Source of the DNA: Paludibacteraceae bacterium
GTDB taxonomy: Bacteria > Bacteroidota > Bacteroidia > Bacteroidales > Paludibacteraceae
NCBI GenBank assembly: GCA_017559385.1
Contig: JAFYSK010000046.1
Span: forward strand, 1 to 64,000
Direction of reading: 5' to 3'
Length of the DNA: 64,000 bases
Shown one piece after another: positions 17,669-28,100 of this stretch (positions within the stretch are counted from its first letter, which is position 1; every line of letters begins with the position of its first letter). Made by a program: the position numbers and the translations under genes. The notes beneath the pieces are model-generated. The model did not search any database, was not told the DNA's origin, and worked only from the letters and a program-made list of their open reading frames with translations.

Positions 17669-17737
17669 TGCGCTTTTTAGCAAAAGACACAGCTCTTGCC
17701 ATTAAACATTAACCAAACTAACTAAACTATTACTACT

Positions 17738-18655
17738 ATGCAACAGCGTTATTATGGATTGACTCTGGGGCAAGTCTATGAAAATCGAATGCGCTATGGC
17801 GCAAATGTTGTAAATCCCCCTACAACTGAAAATTGGAGTGTCAAACTCCATAATGTGAGTTCTTTTTGGTTGATAAAGCTCTTAAACTTTATCTCACTGA
17901 TGGCTATTTTTTTACTGCCACTACTTGACTTGTTGGGAGTAGAGATGTCTATCAAAATATGGAGTATTTTGCTAATTCTACCAATTTTATTGCTCGTATC
18001 ATTTATAGTAATATGGGTAAACGGGCATAATAATACTACTGCAACTCGCTATCAAGTTGATGTGATTACAATAGCATTGCTATTATTCCTAATGGTTGCA
18101 TGCTTTGTCACTTATTATAGGAGTTTGTTTTTATCAGATATTGATTGGAAAAGATATATTAATACTATGATTTTAGCTGGACTAATTTTGTTGATTTCAT
18201 TGATACGATTCTTGTTTCGTTTAAGACATCGCAATGATACCATAAAAAAAGAGAAATTAGATGATTTAACTCAAGTACAGGTTATTCGTGATGGTCTAAA
18301 TCAATTAATTGCTCGAAAAGACATTGTTGTCGGTGATTTGATATGTATAAAGTCAGGTGATATAATCGCTGCAGATGCTGAATTGGTAAGTGCAACGGAT
18401 CTAGTGGTAGATGAATATCAATTGACAGGTCAATCTATCAGTATAAAGTCTATTGATATAGATCCAATAGGTACAATAGTTCCATCGAACCATGTATTAA
18501 AAGGAAGTCATGTTCTGCAAGGAGAAGCAATAGCTGAGGTCTTTGCAGTGGGAGAACACACATTTCAAGCTAAAAAAGATGGAAAAAAAACAACAGAACA
18601 CAATAATTCCGATATCATAGAAAAACAATCAAGTGATATTCAATTTGTGTTCTAA
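17738..18655 (+). CDS. P-type ATPase N-terminus and actuator domain only
   Basis: A 305-residue membrane protein matching only the front of a P2-type cation ATPase. The cation-ATPase N-terminal motif (GLTLGQVYENRMRYGANVVN) is followed by four hydrophobic segments (about 45-68, 72-94, 108-126, 141-160) and an E1-E2 ATPase actuator domain (VQVIRDGLNQLIARKDIVVG, IKSGDIIAADAE, VVDEYQLTGQS at 223-233). The conserved TGES loop, which drives dephosphorylation, reads TGQS, and DES reads DEY. The phosphorylation motif DKTGT and the whole P and N domains are absent. It has its own promoter and a strong terminator, and no downstream remnant, so it looks like a complete short gene. It cannot be a pump by itself; its role is unknown. 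Confidence 0.75.
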   Translation: MQQRYYGLTLGQVYENRMRYGANVVNPPTTENWSVKLHNVSSFWLIKLLNFISLMAIFLLPLLDLLGVEMSIKIWSILLILPILLLVSFIVIWVNGHNNTTATRYQVDVITIALLLFLMVACFVTYYRSLFLSDIDWKRYINTMILAGLILLISLIRFLFRLRHRNDTIKKEKLDDLTQVQVIRDGLNQLIARKDIVVGDLICIKSGDIIAADAELVSATDLVVDEYQLTGQSISIKSIDIDPIGTIVPSNHVLKGSHVLQGEAIAEVFAVGEHTFQAKKDGKKTTEHNNSDIIEKQSSDIQFVF

Positions 18656-18671
18656 CTTCTTATTATAATAA

Positions 18672-18707
18672 AAAATAGGGTGTATTGTCAGCAATACACC
18701 CTATTTT
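18672..18707. terminator. bidirectional terminator
   Basis: A perfect 16-bp stem (AAAATAGGGTGTATTG and its complement) with loop TCAG lies between the convergent genes 17738-18655 (+) and 18724-20079 (-). A-tracts and T-tracts on both sides suit both directions. Confidence 0.9.
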
Positions 18708-18723
18708 GTTGGTTATATATTAT

Positions 18724-20079
18724 TTATTTACTCAAAATAATATGTTGCCATGGTTTGAGTGTTACACTATGAGTTGCGTCCAATTTCATAGTCTTTCCGC
18801 ATAAGCAATTATATTCGCCTGCGTATTGATCAATTGTAAGATTGACAACTTGTTCTTCTGCAGACATATTCATGATAGCGATTACAGTATTTTCTTTTTT
18901 GTCTTTTGGGCAAACTGCGTGACGAACGCATGCAAATACTTTGTCATTGTCTGCATTGATACGTACCATAGGAGCACCAATCTCGTTACTCCACAATGCG
19001 AAGTTATTCTCTCGTAATTGGTTGAGTTTGGTGTACATTTCTTTTTGTGGTGCACCCTCTACACGATCAATAACATCTTTCTCAAAGAACTCCAAACGAT
19101 GGTTGTTACCGCTAGGTTGACCTGTATAAATCATTGGCATACCAGGAGCGATGTATGTGAATGCAGCGAATAGTGCATATGCATCACCCATACGCTCAAA
19201 CTCAGTACCATTCCATGAGTTTTCATCGTGGTTTGAGGTGAAGTTCATACGAATAGCCTCTGGACGAATGGTAGTGTCAACTTTTGCAAAGTATCCCCAA
19301 AGGTCCTCAACGGTCTTTTTACCTTGTGCAACACCATTCATTAAGTGGTGGAGTTCCCAACCATAGTACATGTCGAATGCAGTTTCTGTGAGGTCTTGAG
19401 CTTCAGCTTCATCCTCTGCCAAAGTAAACATATTAGGGTGTTTAACGCGGAGCTCAGCCATAACGTCGTTCCAGAAATCAGTAGGTACTTCACCTGCTAC
19501 ATCGCAACGGAAACCATCAATGCCAATAGTATCCATCCACCAATGCATAGCTTGCTTCATAGCTACGCGCATATCTTGGTTCTCGTAATTGAGTTTAGAA
19601 ATGTCGGTCCAATCATATTGTACCATAAGATTACCAAGGCTATCGCGGTAGTGCCAGCCATCATTCTTAGTCCACTCGCTATCTGGAGCGGTGTGGTTAG
19701 CAACCCAATCAAGAATAACCTTGAGACCTAATTTGTGAGCCTCTGCAAGGAAATGCTCAAAGTCTGCACGGGTACCAAACTCTGGGTTGAATTGGCAGTA
19801 GTCAGTAATAGCGTAATAGCTACCTAGTGTACCCTTGCGCTCTAGTTCGCCAATTTTTTGGATAGGCATAATCCAAATGATATCCACGCCAAGTTCTTTC
19901 AACTCTGGAAGTACAGCCTCTGCTGCTTTGAAGGTACCCTCTGGGGTCAATTGACGGGTATTAAGTTCGTAGATAGTAGCATCATAGCTGTAGCATGGAT
20001 GCTCATGTTGGCAGCAAGGCTGCTTCGCGCAGGAAACTAAACAAAGCAATCCTAACGCTGCAAAAAGAATTTTTTTCAT
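18724..20079 (-). CDS. GH13 alpha-amylase family lipoprotein
   Basis: Glycoside hydrolase family 13 protein, 451 residues, that would cleave alpha-glucans at the cell surface or in the periplasm. The lipobox ends at Cys17 (LGLLCLVSC). The (beta/alpha)8 barrel shows all four signature regions: DWVANHT (124-130), the nucleophile in GFRCDVAGE (Asp193), the acid/base in TLAEDEAE (Glu222) and the transition-state Asp in TSNHDEN (Asp285). A short beta domain ends the protein. It lies 23 nt after another GH13 gene on the same strand. No SusC/SusD pair is next to it, so a classical starch utilisation locus is not shown. Confidence 0.92.
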   Translation of the reverse strand: MKKILFAALGLLCLVSCAKQPCCQHEHPCYSYDATIYELNTRQLTPEGTFKAAEAVLPELKELGVDIIWIMPIQKIGELERKGTLGSYYAITDYCQFNPEFGTRADFEHFLAEAHKLGLKVILDWVANHTAPDSEWTKNDGWHYRDSLGNLMVQYDWTDISKLNYENQDMRVAMKQAMHWWMDTIGIDGFRCDVAGEVPTDFWNDVMAELRVKHPNMFTLAEDEAEAQDLTETAFDMYYGWELHHLMNGVAQGKKTVEDLWGYFAKVDTTIRPEAIRMNFTSNHDENSWNGTEFERMGDAYALFAAFTYIAPGMPMIYTGQPSGNNHRLEFFEKDVIDRVEGAPQKEMYTKLNQLRENNFALWSNEIGAPMVRINADNDKVFACVRHAVCPKDKKENTVIAIMNMSAEEQVVNLTIDQYAGEYNCLCGKTMKLDATHSVTLKPWQHIILSK

Positions 20080-20102
20080 TGTTTAAATATTAATTTGAAT
20101 GA

Positions 20103-22181
20103 TTATTGAATACTCCATACTTTGTTTCCATCGATAGAAATGCTGCTCTCTGATGAGAGAGAGAGCACTACATCAACCACTTGACCCATATAAATACGTT
20201 TGAAATGCAAGGTGTCATCTGTCGTTTTTACAGGAATATATTCTCCATATATTAATGCCATGTTTTCGCGACGGAGTTTAGCTAATTCTTGTACTTTTAC
20301 TCGGAAAGCTGCTTGTTGTTCGTTAAATCCATCAAATTTTACCATGTGGCGGTTGTCAGGATCATTTGCGCCAGCCTCACCATATTCATCTCCTTGATAT
20401 ACGCATGGTACACCAGGGATGGTGAAGTTTATTACTTCAAGAAGCATAGCCATCTTGTATGCATGTGCTTCTTTGCTAGTATCTCCATCTGCTGTTACGC
20501 CGATATTGCGTGTCCAACCTGCAGCTTTATCATTTTCATCCCAACTAACAGCACCACCTGCCAAAGAGATAAAACGACATTTGTCGTGGTTGCCTGAGAT
20601 ATTACCCATAGTGTGGTGAGAACCGTATGCAGCCAATGATTCCATAATAGTTTCATTCATGCGTTTAAGCGATTGATTTGGCTTACCTAATACGTCAATA
20701 GCTGTATGATAAATATTGAAGTCGAATTGTGCATTTAGCATACCACTCTTAACATATGAACCAATCAATTCGGTGTTACCATAAGTTTCACCAATCATCC
20801 ATATGTGACGATCAGGGAAACGCTGTTTCATCTTCTTGCCTAATTCACGCCAATAATTCAAAGGAATATGTTTGCATGCATCATGACGGAAACCATCAAA
20901 ATCAAAGTTCTCTAACCAATATAATGCAGAGTCTGTCATTGGGCCACATACTTCTTCGCGCTCTAGATCTAGGGTAGGTATGTGTACATCAAACCAAGTA
21001 GTTAGTCGAGCCTCATCCCATAATTCAAAATTGCGTCTACCATCTGGCAAAATGCTATCAGTATGCCATGTTGGGTTTTGTTGTAATGTAGGCGAGTTGA
21101 TATGCATATGGTTGGCTACATAGTCCAATACTACGTTTATGTTGTTTGCATGAGCTGTTGCAAGCAATGTTCTCAACTCTTCTTCGGTTCCAAATCGTTT
21201 ATCTACTGCAGTGGCAAATATTGGCCAATAACCGTGATAACCTGAGAATTTGGTGTAGGTCTTGGTGCTGTCATATTTGTTGCCATTAGGGAATGGGTAC
21301 ATACCCCATGCATCCCATGGATTTTGTGTAATAGGAGAAATCCATATAGTAGAAACTCCCAATTCAGTGAAGAAGCCTTCTTCAATCTTTTTGGTGATAC
21401 CAGCTAAATCTCCACCTTGGTAGTCTACGATGTCTAATACTTCTGGACTATTCATTTTCCAATCGTTATCTTTATTTCCATTTTCAAAACGATCTATCAT
21501 CAATGAGTATAGAATTTGAGCTTGATCATCAAAGCGAGTCAAATCCTTCACGTCGTTAACAACTTTACCATTTTCCAATGGGATAAGTACGTCGTTTAGT
21601 TGTTTACCATCACCCATTGCAAAGATGCGGACAAATGATCGTCCAGTACTATTGCGCCATGCCTGTTCAATAGTGATTATTGCCTCGTCTCCGTATTGAG
21701 TGTATTCAACAAACTCATTAGCCTGTTGATTTTGCCAGAAGATGCGGAACTGCAGATGTTCGTATTCATTCAAAACACCAATTGTAATAGTAGAATCGGT
21801 AAATGACTTAGTTACTAAACCAGCTTCGTAATTCGATACCGCTATGATGGGTATATCATAGGTGATGCCAGTAGTCAAGTCTTCTACGCTTAATACAGAT
21901 AATGTTTGATCACCAATAAGCGTGAGGATACCTTTCTCTACATCTACATCTAGTACTTGATAGCTAGGCTCTGTGGTGAAATTCAAACTATCCCAATGAT
22001 TCACTTGTGGTAAATAATCGGTTAGATAAATTTCTTGTCCTTTCGCACTGCTGTTATAGTAGGCGATAGGCATAATTGGATTCTGAGTGTTCGCATTGCG
22101 TTCCACTACTGCTTGTTTTTCAGGGGCGCCACATGCTACTAATCCCAGTGCTGCGGCAAATAATAAAACGATTTTCTTCAT
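20103..22181 (-). CDS. GH13 alpha-amylase / neopullulanase-like lipoprotein
   Basis: Second GH13 enzyme, 692 residues, lipobox ending at Cys17 (ALGLVACG). An N-terminal beta domain (about 25-215) of the type found in neopullulanase and cyclomaltodextrinase-like enzymes precedes the barrel: VVLDYVANHMH, nucleophile in FDGFRHDACKH (Asp434), acid/base in MIGETYGN (Glu465), and GNISGNHDK (Asp533). The enzyme probably works on maltooligosaccharides, pullulan-like glucans or cyclodextrins. It is followed directly by the smaller GH13 gene, and the two likely share a transcript. No promoter was found in the 24-nt gap upstream, so they may be read from the long upstream unit. Confidence 0.92.
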   Translation of the reverse strand: MKKIVLLFAAALGLVACGAPEKQAVVERNANTQNPIMPIAYYNSSAKGQEIYLTDYLPQVNHWDSLNFTTEPSYQVLDVDVEKGILTLIGDQTLSVLSVEDLTTGITYDIPIIAVSNYEAGLVTKSFTDSTITIGVLNEYEHLQFRIFWQNQQANEFVEYTQYGDEAIITIEQAWRNSTGRSFVRIFAMGDGKQLNDVLIPLENGKVVNDVKDLTRFDDQAQILYSLMIDRFENGNKDNDWKMNSPEVLDIVDYQGGDLAGITKKIEEGFFTELGVSTIWISPITQNPWDAWGMYPFPNGNKYDSTKTYTKFSGYHGYWPIFATAVDKRFGTEEELRTLLATAHANNINVVLDYVANHMHINSPTLQQNPTWHTDSILPDGRRNFELWDEARLTTWFDVHIPTLDLEREEVCGPMTDSALYWLENFDFDGFRHDACKHIPLNYWRELGKKMKQRFPDRHIWMIGETYGNTELIGSYVKSGMLNAQFDFNIYHTAIDVLGKPNQSLKRMNETIMESLAAYGSHHTMGNISGNHDKCRFISLAGGAVSWDENDKAAGWTRNIGVTADGDTSKEAHAYKMAMLLEVINFTIPGVPCVYQGDEYGEAGANDPDNRHMVKFDGFNEQQAAFRVKVQELAKLRRENMALIYGEYIPVKTTDDTLHFKRIYMGQVVDVVLSLSSESSISIDGNKVWSIQ

Positions 22182-22205
22182 TGTTATTATGATTTAATTG
22201 TATTG

Positions 22206-23486
22206 TCAAAATAATGTAAGTTGTCTTTGTGCGAAAATTTGATAACCAACTTGACAGTTATAGCATTGATGAGGTTGGCAGTAGTTTTGAAATAAATGTA
22301 GTAATGCTTGTGTATCTGCTGCTGATTGAATGCTTTGTCCTAGCATCTTCCATTGTCTAATAATGCTATTATCTTCTGCAGGTATTTGTTCTATTAAGTT
22401 CAAGATATCTACTTCATTATCTGTTTTATGTTGAGCCTTGTTATATGCGTATTGGTAGGGGATGATTGTGTTAATCAATAATATGTCGATAGACTTACGT
22501 CCCAAAGTAGGAGGACTGCTAAACTGTTCGTTATTTTTAGTAATAGGTGTTTGCAATATACGCACCATTGTGTCAATATTTTTAGCCTGCATTAAGTCTG
22601 AGAATAAAAATTCTGACTGATGTATTAATCGTGCAAATTGTCTTATTCTTATTTCTGGTGCATTTTGTGGACGCATTCTTGATTTTTTCCAAATCGTTAC
22701 ATTCATTGGTGTTAATGAGAATTTCCTTCGCAGAAATTCATATTCCATCCACAATGCTTTATGTTCTTTGTCTATTGCAGTTTGTTCGTTGAGTAATCCT
22801 GATTGTCCTAGTAATATTGCTGTGACTTGAAATAGGTTATCTCTATGTTTTAGCAGACACGACAATGGTGTCTGCATAGCTAAGGTTTCAAAAGGTATTC
22901 CATTGGTGTGGAATCCAAAATTATGTGCTAAGCTGATGTAAAATGCGTGACTCCAGCTATTTTGAGTTATACTGAGTAACTGTTCTATAGATTTGAATTT
23001 GCATTCTAATCGCTTGAGCAATAATGCTCTTTTCCAACCGTATGTAATTAGTGTTGTATCATTTTGTAACTGATTACTACATTCTATATGATATGATGGG
23101 CTTTGCACTTGTTGTGCATATTTTAACCACTCACTCATATAGTCTTGATGGTGCGGATATTGTAATTCACATTGAGGGATTTTTTCGCCCTTAGTATTAT
23201 TGATATCCTTATCAGCAACACATACTACATGCAATATAGTATTATCGTATGCAGGATTGGTATGATGTTGGTGTTTATACCAATCTGATGCATGAATATG
23301 TATTTCAATGTTTCCTATCCATTCCTGCTTCCCTATTCGAATATGTGCATTGCAGAAATCAGGACCAGCATTTGTATTATATTGCCCCGTTGAGATAATC
23401 TCAATCGCTTCTCCAGCTGTGGTATATTGTGGTAAACCTGACCACAATCGCTTTTGCCATATATAGTGCAATAGTATTTCTGGCAT
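22206..23486 (-). CDS. DUF2851 family protein
   Basis: Protein of 426 residues with the hallmark N-terminus of DUF2851: EILLHYIWQKRLW, the segment TAGEAIEIISTGQYNTNAGP followed by DFCNAHIRI, and EWIGNIEIHIHASDWYKHQH. The family is widespread in Bacteroidota and has no established biochemical function. The conserved NAGPDF, GNIEIH and S-W-H residues resemble a nuclease-like active site, but this is only an impression. The gene is cytoplasmic, 24 nt before the GH13 pair and 19 nt after cvpA. Confidence 0.85.
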   Translation of the reverse strand: MPEILLHYIWQKRLWSGLPQYTTAGEAIEIISTGQYNTNAGPDFCNAHIRIGKQEWIGNIEIHIHASDWYKHQHHTNPAYDNTILHVVCVADKDINNTKGEKIPQCELQYPHHQDYMSEWLKYAQQVQSPSYHIECSNQLQNDTTLITYGWKRALLLKRLECKFKSIEQLLSITQNSWSHAFYISLAHNFGFHTNGIPFETLAMQTPLSCLLKHRDNLFQVTAILLGQSGLLNEQTAIDKEHKALWMEYEFLRRKFSLTPMNVTIWKKSRMRPQNAPEIRIRQFARLIHQSEFLFSDLMQAKNIDTMVRILQTPITKNNEQFSSPPTLGRKSIDILLINTIIPYQYAYNKAQHKTDNEVDILNLIEQIPAEDNSIIRQWKMLGQSIQSAADTQALLHLFQNYCQPHQCYNCQVGYQIFAQRQLTLF

Positions 23487-23505
23487 AAATGCTATCCGGA
23501 CAAGA

Positions 23506-24024
23506 TTATTTGTTGGTTTGTTGATTAGCCTGATATTCGTTTATTTGTATGGTAATATTTTGCCACATCTTTTCTGCAATTGGTGCAGCTTGCATGTATA
23601 CGACTGATTGGTCTTTAAGATCTTGGCTAATAAAATTAAATTGCTTGTCAAGTCGATGTATACACAATACTACAATTAAGACAATGACACTCCATTTAAG
23701 CATCCCAAATAATCCTCCTAATAGGCGATTAGCCCATCCTAGAGTGATTTTTTTTACTGCTTTTGTCAGCAGTTTTGCGAGGAGTATTAACCCCAATGCC
23801 ACTATTATAAAGATCACGGCATATGCTACTACAGAACAAACAGCCTCGTTCCAATTGAATGATGTCATCAACCACGACGCAACAACTGCACTGAAGATTT
23901 TACTACAGATGTATCCAATACCAATAGCGGCAATAGATACTACTTCAATTAATACCCCCCTCACCAGTCCCATAACGAGACCGATGAGTAGGGGAATTAA
24001 TATGATAATATCAAGCCATGACAT
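23506..24024 (-). CDS. cvpA: CvpA family membrane protein
   Basis: Protein of 172 residues with four hydrophobic segments (MSWLDIIILIPLLIGLVMGL, VVSIAAIGIGYICSKIF, VVAYAVIFIIVALGLILLA, LLGGLFGMLKWSVIVLIVVL). The arrangement, G-x-x-R-G motif near residue 22 (VRGVLIEVVS) and length match CvpA, an inner-membrane protein named for colicin V production and linked to envelope stress tolerance. It lies 4 nt after the DUF5689 gene. Confidence 0.85.
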   Translation of the reverse strand: MSWLDIIILIPLLIGLVMGLVRGVLIEVVSIAAIGIGYICSKIFSAVVASWLMTSFNWNEAVCSVVAYAVIFIIVALGLILLAKLLTKAVKKITLGWANRLLGGLFGMLKWSVIVLIVVLCIHRLDKQFNFISQDLKDQSVVYMQAAPIAEKMWQNITIQINEYQANQQTNK

Positions 24025-24028
24025 TTGC

Positions 24029-25138
24029 TTATTTCTTATACTCTACGCGTGGCCAGAGTTGTCCATTAGCATCTTTGAGTTGCAAGTCATCCAAATCACG
24101 AATAGTAATAGACCAATCATCGTATGCAGGATCGTATTTAGCATTGTCGTTGTAGAAACCTAGGATACCTTCTACATCTCCTACATAGTTCTTGCAATTG
24201 TCTATACCATTTTGATCTGCACCTGGCAAATAGAAGTGAGCAAACTTAGCATACTCAGAGGATGAGATACCTGTCTTATTTCCACTAGCATCTTCTATAA
24301 TACGAGTTTGTGGATAGCCGATATTAGTAGTTGTAGGTGCAAAGACATTCGCATTGGTATCATCCTCAGGATTACCAGTTGTACATTTAGCAGTACCGCT
24401 AGTAGTGAAATAGTAGCCAGTGTAATGAACGTTTTTCAGTCGCACAAGTTTTCCATCCCAATTACGAGCCTCTTGTAGATTAAGGATGGATGTGAAATCC
24501 TTGATGTTAAGTTCATCATATACCAACTTATTCATATCAGGCAAACCTATGCAATATGTATGTGCTTTGAAGATAGCAGCAGGGATACGTCCTGGTGCCC
24601 AACCAATCTTCTGCTCATAATTGTTTGCATAGATATTATTGTTGTATGATGGCATACACAATTGTGGTTGATTAGCGTATCTACCAATAGCCAAACCATC
24701 CACGCGGATCAAGATTTCTTGTCCCATTTGATATAGACCATTAGCAGAGCCCATATCTACGGATACACGCAAGGCTTGTTGTTTGCCATCTACAATTTGT
24801 TGAATGCACAATGATTTGTAGAAGTTACCACCTTGATCATCCGTTGTGATACGACCGCGGATATAGATTGGCTTCTCTGATTTAGAGATAGTATCAATAG
24901 AAAAAAGGTAGTTTATACCATCTTTAGTGGCACGTGTACGATACAAGCTAGTGTCGCTAAGAAAGTTTCCTTTCTCTGTCATATAGGTGTCTTTGAACTC
25001 TTGCAAAGTAAGGATAGTACCTTCAGCAATGAGTTCTTGTGCACTTTCTTCGGTGAGAAAGACCTTTGATTCTTCTGTAGCAGGAGGTGTACATGCTGCA
25101 CAGAGTGCCACAAGGGCGATATATAGAATCTTTTTCAT
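24029..25138 (-). CDS. DUF5689 domain lipoprotein
   Basis: Lipoprotein of 369 residues; the lipobox ends at Cys16 (ALVALCAAC). The mature part carries a DUF5689-like region from about 50 (TLQEFKDTYMTEKGNFL) with an OB-like segment (EKPIYIRGRITTDDQGGNFY, KSLCIQQIVDGKQQALRVSV) and a GRYANQPQL block. Such proteins accompany TonB-dependent receptors in Bacteroidota and are thought to sit on the outer membrane. Here the receptor gene ends 5 nt upstream, so the two are almost certainly cotranscribed partners. The ligand is unknown. Confidence 0.8.
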   Translation of the reverse strand: MKKILYIALVALCAACTPPATEESKVFLTEESAQELIAEGTILTLQEFKDTYMTEKGNFLSDTSLYRTRATKDGINYLFSIDTISKSEKPIYIRGRITTDDQGGNFYKSLCIQQIVDGKQQALRVSVDMGSANGLYQMGQEILIRVDGLAIGRYANQPQLCMPSYNNNIYANNYEQKIGWAPGRIPAAIFKAHTYCIGLPDMNKLVYDELNIKDFTSILNLQEARNWDGKLVRLKNVHYTGYYFTTSGTAKCTTGNPEDDTNANVFAPTTTNIGYPQTRIIEDASGNKTGISSSEYAKFAHFYLPGADQNGIDNCKNYVGDVEGILGFYNDNAKYDPAYDDWSITIRDLDDLQLKDANGQLWPRVEYKK

Positions 25139-25143
25139 ATTAC

Positions 25144-28100
25144 TTAGAATTTGTATTGGATGTTAAGATAGAAATTGGTTCCCCATGCATAGTAGTATTT
25201 TGAAGGGAACTTCCATGCGTTAGGACTTATGACAGAGTTCTTATTATCGTCTACACCTTGACGAGTTTGACGAGGCAAACGAGCTTGTTGGTAACCTCCA
25301 GTCTTGAAGTGGGTGTTGTTCAACAAGTTGTTAACAGTCAAGTTGATAGAGATAGATTGACGATCTTTCAAATAGATGAGTTTACCTACACTGACATCTA
25401 CCAAGAAGCGATGGAGTGGGTTGGAAGATGTCAATGACTCTTGTTGCGACATGATAGAGTATGGGTATTTGAGGGTAGGTACTCCATTCACATCGTAGAT
25501 AACATCACCATTTGCATCTTTTTCAATTGCGTTGGTATATTGATCGCCATACCAACCATTTACTGCACTACCATCTGCGCGTGTGCCTGTAAACAAGCCT
25601 TTCATGCGGCGTGCAGGAGCATAATCTAGATAACTCCAATCAAAGTAGTTGACTGTAATATCAGCGAACCACATATCAGGGTGGAAGAAACTGAGTTTCA
25701 AACTTGAGTTCAATTGTGGGCCCGTTGCTACTCGCAATCCTTTGAGTAATACGCTATCGCGTAACTCATAGATAGGACCATTTGCATTTTCAGCTAATGC
25801 CATACCATTTTCTGCAGAAGTGATGGCCATTGCATTGCTTGTATAACGATAGTCGCCAATACTCAAAGCACCTGTCAGAGTGAAGTACAATCCCAGTTTC
25901 ACTGCAGCGGCAGCCTCTACACCAGCGTGACGGCGGTTGATACCTGTCAATGATTGGTTCACGAAAGTGCGCGACTCATCGTCGTAGTAACCATTGAGCT
26001 CAGTTCCATTCCAAAATTGGGTGTAGAATGCAGTCACACGACCACGAACCAATGGATAGTTGAACGAATAAGTCAAGTCTCCACCTACGATTTTTTGACT
26101 AGCACCGAAGTACTCTTCCAATGCTGAGGTGCCATAAATACCTGCATAATAGCGAGCGTAATCGTGACGATAGATGTTCGCAACTGCGCGATCGTGTACA
26201 CGTGGAGAGATATATGCATCGCGTGCAAGAGGAGCCTTGGTTTCTGCGATAGCATTCAGTTTGATTTGGTTACGACCATCTACCTTGTAGTTTATACCAG
26301 CTTTGAATGCGGGATCAATAAAGTGGTGTGTGTAACCCACCATACGCTCTGGTACTGCTTGCCCATTGAGTACAGCATCTGCGTTATCTGCTAAATAATA
26401 CCATGCGTTATTAGGATTTAGTTTTGCCAAATACCATGCGCGACCATTCAACATATCTGTTGTCCGTTGCATAGAAGAGTAGGATACTTGTAATGCATAG
26501 TATAAATCTAATGCATTCCAGCTCCATTCGTTTTGTGCCCAGAGTTTAGCATTCATCATGTTGATGCGATAGTCGTAACCGAAACGACCATTTTTTCCAA
26601 TAACAGCGTTAGGATTGCGCAAGTCATTTTGCTTCACATTTTCGATATCAGCTTGTGTCAAACCAATATTGGTTGCCAACTCCTTAATATCGCGCTCAGC
26701 AAATGGGTCCACGTCAATCCATTGGTTACCGCCCAAAAGATCATCTACGCTTTTGTAATGAATACCTTGTGATGCTTTAAGCTCCAAACCAACGGTTGTT
26801 GTCAAGTGCTCAATAGATGTGTTGCGGTAGTTGGCATTAGCCACAGCTTCTTGAATATCGTTGTGACGACGCTCAATGATGTAGCGCGCTGATCCGTCAG
26901 GGTTGTTTACATTGTTAGCATAGTTGGCTGCATATAGAGCATCCCAATCAATTTGAGTAGCCTTATTATCACGGCTGGTCCATAGATCAACCATAGCTTG
27001 GTAGGTGTCATCGTTAATAGAAGGACCTACATAACTACCATTGATCGTTCCGCCATTACCCAATGGTTTGCCGTTCGCATCCTGATAGATGAAGTTACCA
27101 TTCTTATCAATTTGTCCATCCCACAATGCTGATGGTAAATTACGATAGTAATCAGGACGAGGGTCTGGTGCATTGTAGAAAGTCAATGCAGAGTTACTAT
27201 AGAATGAATAGTGATAGCCAGCTGCTACTTTTAAATGATTTTCTTCGTTGATTTTCCAATCAAAACTTGCGATTGCAGTAGGATCGTAAGAATGTACGAT
27301 ACGCGAGTTGCGCATCTTGCCATCTTGGTATCCCCAATATGGGTTGTAGTTGTTATGTCCCCATGATGTCTTGTTGTATTGGTTGGTCAAGTCATATGTC
27401 TCTTGAGTCAAAGCTGCTGATTGACCACGCATGGTAGGTGCACCAAAAGTGATGAGTGATAGACGCATATCATCACCCCAACGCTTTTCAGCAGTTAAGA
27501 AATAACCTATTGAACTGTAGGTGATTCCCTCGCCGATTTGACCTTTGACATCAATGTATGGGCTGTAACGCCATGCTAATTGTGCAGCGAATGCCCATCC
27601 GTTCTCCATCAATCCGCTAGAGTAGGTAGCGCGTGCAGCACCCTTGTAGTTACGGTTGGTACCTGCTAATCCAACTTTCCAACCTTGCGCATAGTTAGTT
27701 GCTGATTGTAAGTAATTGGTAGCTTGTCCCACTGAACCAAATGAGAAGTTGTTTGCTTCGATACCCTCAACAACCTCTTTGTATCGAGTTGCATCGTTCA
27801 AACCGCCCATAGCAGAGAAGTTGAATTGTCCACGCTCTGCCGAGTTGAAACTCAAACCTTGGATATAGTTTTGCTCGTAGGTTTGCTCGTATCCACGATT
27901 GCGATAGCGTGCGTTGGACCATGCAAATGATACTGTGGAGTTGAATACATCCTGACTCGCACTAGCAGAAGAAGATACTGATTGACTTTTGCCTTCGTCA
28001 TCATTCAAGTCCATCTCATTTAAGTTGAGAAGTACTTCCTCTTTTACTTCTGCTAAAAGATCTGCTTGCAGAATGATATCTCCCAGATCAGTAACTTGAT

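Noticed and set aside
18656-18723. Possibility that the P-type ATPase continues by frameshift
   Set aside because: Only 68 nt with a perfect terminator hairpin follow before a convergent gene; no P-domain or N-domain sequence is left to join.
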